NCBI GenBank assembly: GCA_029936425.1
Contig: JAPYSU010000025.1
Location: 1-32,941 of the forward strand
Direction of reading: 5' to 3'
Source: Litorimonas sp.
Lineage (GTDB): Bacteria; Pseudomonadota; Alphaproteobacteria; Caulobacterales; Maricaulaceae
DNA length: 32,941 nucleotides
This document shows, piece by piece, positions 31,642-32,941 of this stretch. A program made the position numbers and the translations under genes. Within the stretch, counting starts at the first letter, position 1; each line of letters begins with the position of its first letter. The notes beneath the pieces are model-generated. The model worked only from the letters and a program-made list of their open reading frames with translations. It searched no databases and had not been told where the DNA came from.

Positions 31642-32558
31642 GCCGCGCCTTCTTTTTCGTCTTCTGTCAGGAAATATTCTTGTTTTAACCCGTCAGGGCC
31701 ATCGGCTCTGACGCGGCCTTCCTGTCTCATGTGAATAAGGTGCGACAGCACGCTATGGGCGGCGGCCGGATGAAGGCGTTTATCAATGTCGGCGTAAAGC
31801 GTACCGACAATATCAAAAATATTGTTTAGTCCGCTTTGGAGGGCGTTTGCGATTTGGGCCTCCCGCGCCAGCCTATGATCTATATAAGCTTTCACAAACA
31901 CATCGACATCTGTAATGGCTGGGCCGTGGGTCGGGCGTAATATATCGAAATGGCGGTCATAGATGCGCCTCAGACTATTGAGGTAATCCCCCATATCTCC
32001 ATCAGGCGGGCTCACCACGCTTGTTGACCACCCCATAATATGGTCGCCGGAGAAGAGTGTGTTTTCCTCTTTCAAATCATAGCAAAGATGGTTGGAGGTG
32101 TGTCCGGGCGTGTGAATGGCTTCTATCGTCCATCCCTCCCCATTGATGATTTCGCCGTCGCGAATTTCGACGTCTGGTTTAAATGTCAAATCGTCGCCGG
32201 CTTCCAGCCTCACCTCGCCGCCCTGAGGCGGACGGGGCTGCAGGCCATAGCCATAGACCTTGCACCCGTGAGCCTTCGCCAAAGGCTTGGCCAGGGGGGA
32301 ATGATCAATGTGATGATGAGTGACCAGAACATGGGTCACGGCGCGCCCTTCCAAAGCCTTTTCCAGAGCCGCCTTATGGGCCGGCGTTGTCGGGCCGGGG
32401 TCAATGACGGCCACATTTTTATCGCCGATTATAAAGACGCCGGTTCCTGTATAGGTAAAGGGGCCGGGATTATCCGCGACAACGCGTTGAACCATCGGGC
32501 TGAGCTGATCACAGCGTCCATATTCAAAGTCATAATTGCGGACAAATGGAATCGACAC
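31638..32558 (-). CDS. MBL-fold metallohydrolase (LACTB2-like)
   Basis: A 306-residue hydrolase. The metal box THHHIDHSPLA (His81, His83, Asp85, His86) is followed by IHTPGHTSNHLCY, LFSGDHIMGW and LRPTHGPAI. A winged-helix-like C-terminal part (AHSVLSHLIHMRQEGRVRAD) is typical of LACTB2/RNase-like and hydroxyacylglutathione-type members. The substrate is unknown. It is 11 bases downstream of the ATP-grasp gene and likely cotranscribed. Confidence 0.85.
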   Translation of the reverse strand: MSIPFVRNYDFEYGRCDQLSPMVQRVVADNPGPFTYTGTGVFIIGDKNVAVIDPGPTTPAHKAALEKALEGRAVTHVLVTHHHIDHSPLAKPLAKAHGCKVYGYGLQPRPPQGGEVRLEAGDDLTFKPDVEIRDGEIINGEGWTIEAIHTPGHTSNHLCYDLKEENTLFSGDHIMGWSTSVVSPPDGDMGDYLNSLRRIYDRHFDILRPTHGPAITDVDVFVKAYIDHRLAREAQIANALQSGLNNIFDIVGTLYADIDKRLHPAAAHSVLSHLIHMRQEGRVRADGPDGLKQEYFLTEDEKEGAA

Positions 32559-32569
32559 GTTTTTCTCCC

Positions 32570-32941
32570 CTATGCCGTTTCTAGGGCAGGCGGGTAATGG
32601 AAATCAACTGCCTCGCGCAAAGCCTGACCTAATATCCGGGTGGATCGCAATTTGTCTTCCAAGGGCAAGGCGAGGGGAGGTCCCATATCTGTTTTATTGA
32701 CATCGACAATATAAATCTTGCCGTCCTGGGTATCCCGTAAGATATCCAGACCGCCCCAGTCCAGTCTCATTTTTTGACAAAATTGTGAAATCAGCCTTTG
32801 TTCTTTGGCTGAGAGATAGTCCTGCGTCGCCGCGAGCCGACACCGGCTGTTCATATTGACAAAACGGGATTTTACGGGGCGTTCTTTTAGGTAAACCAAT
32901 GGTATTTTTCCAAAGACAGTCACGGCCCGAATGTCCAGAAC
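32570..32941 (-). CDS. ATP-grasp superfamily protein (C-terminal part, runs off window)
   Basis: The frame is open to the last base of the window, so only the C-terminal 123 or so residues are seen. Marks of ATP-grasp folds are a VLDIRAVTVFGKIPLVYLK segment at the edge, VNMNSRCRL, MRLDWGGLDILRD and YIVDVNKTDMGPPLAL, where Asp and Asn would bind metal. A GTG at 32923 could serve as a start only if upstream sequence were absent; the family match continues past it, so I treat the gene as partial. Substrate unknown. Confidence 0.75.
   Translation of the reverse strand, partial: VLDIRAVTVFGKIPLVYLKERPVKSRFVNMNSRCRLAATQDYLSAKEQRLISQFCQKMRLDWGGLDILRDTQDGKIYIVDVNKTDMGPPLALPLEDKLRSTRILGQALREAVDFHYPPALETA

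Overview
The window reads as chromosomal DNA of a marine-type alphaproteobacterium. The closest guess is the Hyphomonadaceae/Robiginitomaculaceae side of Caulobacterales. That guess rests on gene content and protein style (a TIGR02301-family protein, short-Q-loop CydAB with a DUF2474 peptide, a histidine phosphatase-xseB-ispA-dxs run); no rRNA or marker tree was available. No rRNA, tRNA, CRISPR array, insertion sequence or phage gene was found.

Layout. 1-621 is gene-free and packed with two families of extragenic palindromes inside a degenerate direct repeat. A DUF2200 gene follows. Then come cydA-cydB-DUF2474 (quinol oxidase, + strand) and a convergent minus-strand group: NUDIX hydrolase, TIGR02301, META lipoprotein-like protein, pyrC. 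An SRAP (abasic-site crosslinking) gene, a YihY/BrkB membrane protein and yaaA follow, then an AT-rich orphan gene. Next on the minus strand are a YceI lipoprotein, tsaC-type synthase and D-2-hydroxyacid-type FAD dehydrogenase.

From 12.4 to 17.4 kb the + strand carries lepB, a histidine phosphatase, xseB, a DUF559 endonuclease-fold gene, a pair of palindromic elements, ispA and dxs. The last two make farnesyl diphosphate and DXP for isoprenoids. An M28 membrane peptidase follows. On the minus strand are then three glycine-zipper envelope proteins in a row, each with its own terminator, one of them bearing five exact 31-residue cysteine repeats. Next are an esterase, a DUF4440-like lipoprotein, a DUF6090-like protein, a PilZ-like membrane protein, an unknown three-helix membrane protein and aroC. 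The right end holds an OmpA-type lipoprotein, a 71-residue J-domain protein, pdxH, a DUF1499 protein, an MBL-fold hydrolase and the C-terminal part of an ATP-grasp protein cut by the window edge.

Two things stand out. First, a PD-(D/E)XK-type DUF559 gene is followed 10 bases later by an inverted pair of about 65-bp multi-hairpin repeats. A second inverted pair of the same family lies at the left end. The four copies keep two conserved blocks but change both sides of a middle stem together, which suggests selected structure and perhaps an element family tied to the nuclease. Second, the last codons of aroC are present twice, about 1 kb apart. They flank one membrane-protein gene, and the second copy keeps the aroC frame and stop with synonymous changes at its edges. 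That resembles the footprint of a small element inserted at a gene's 3' end.
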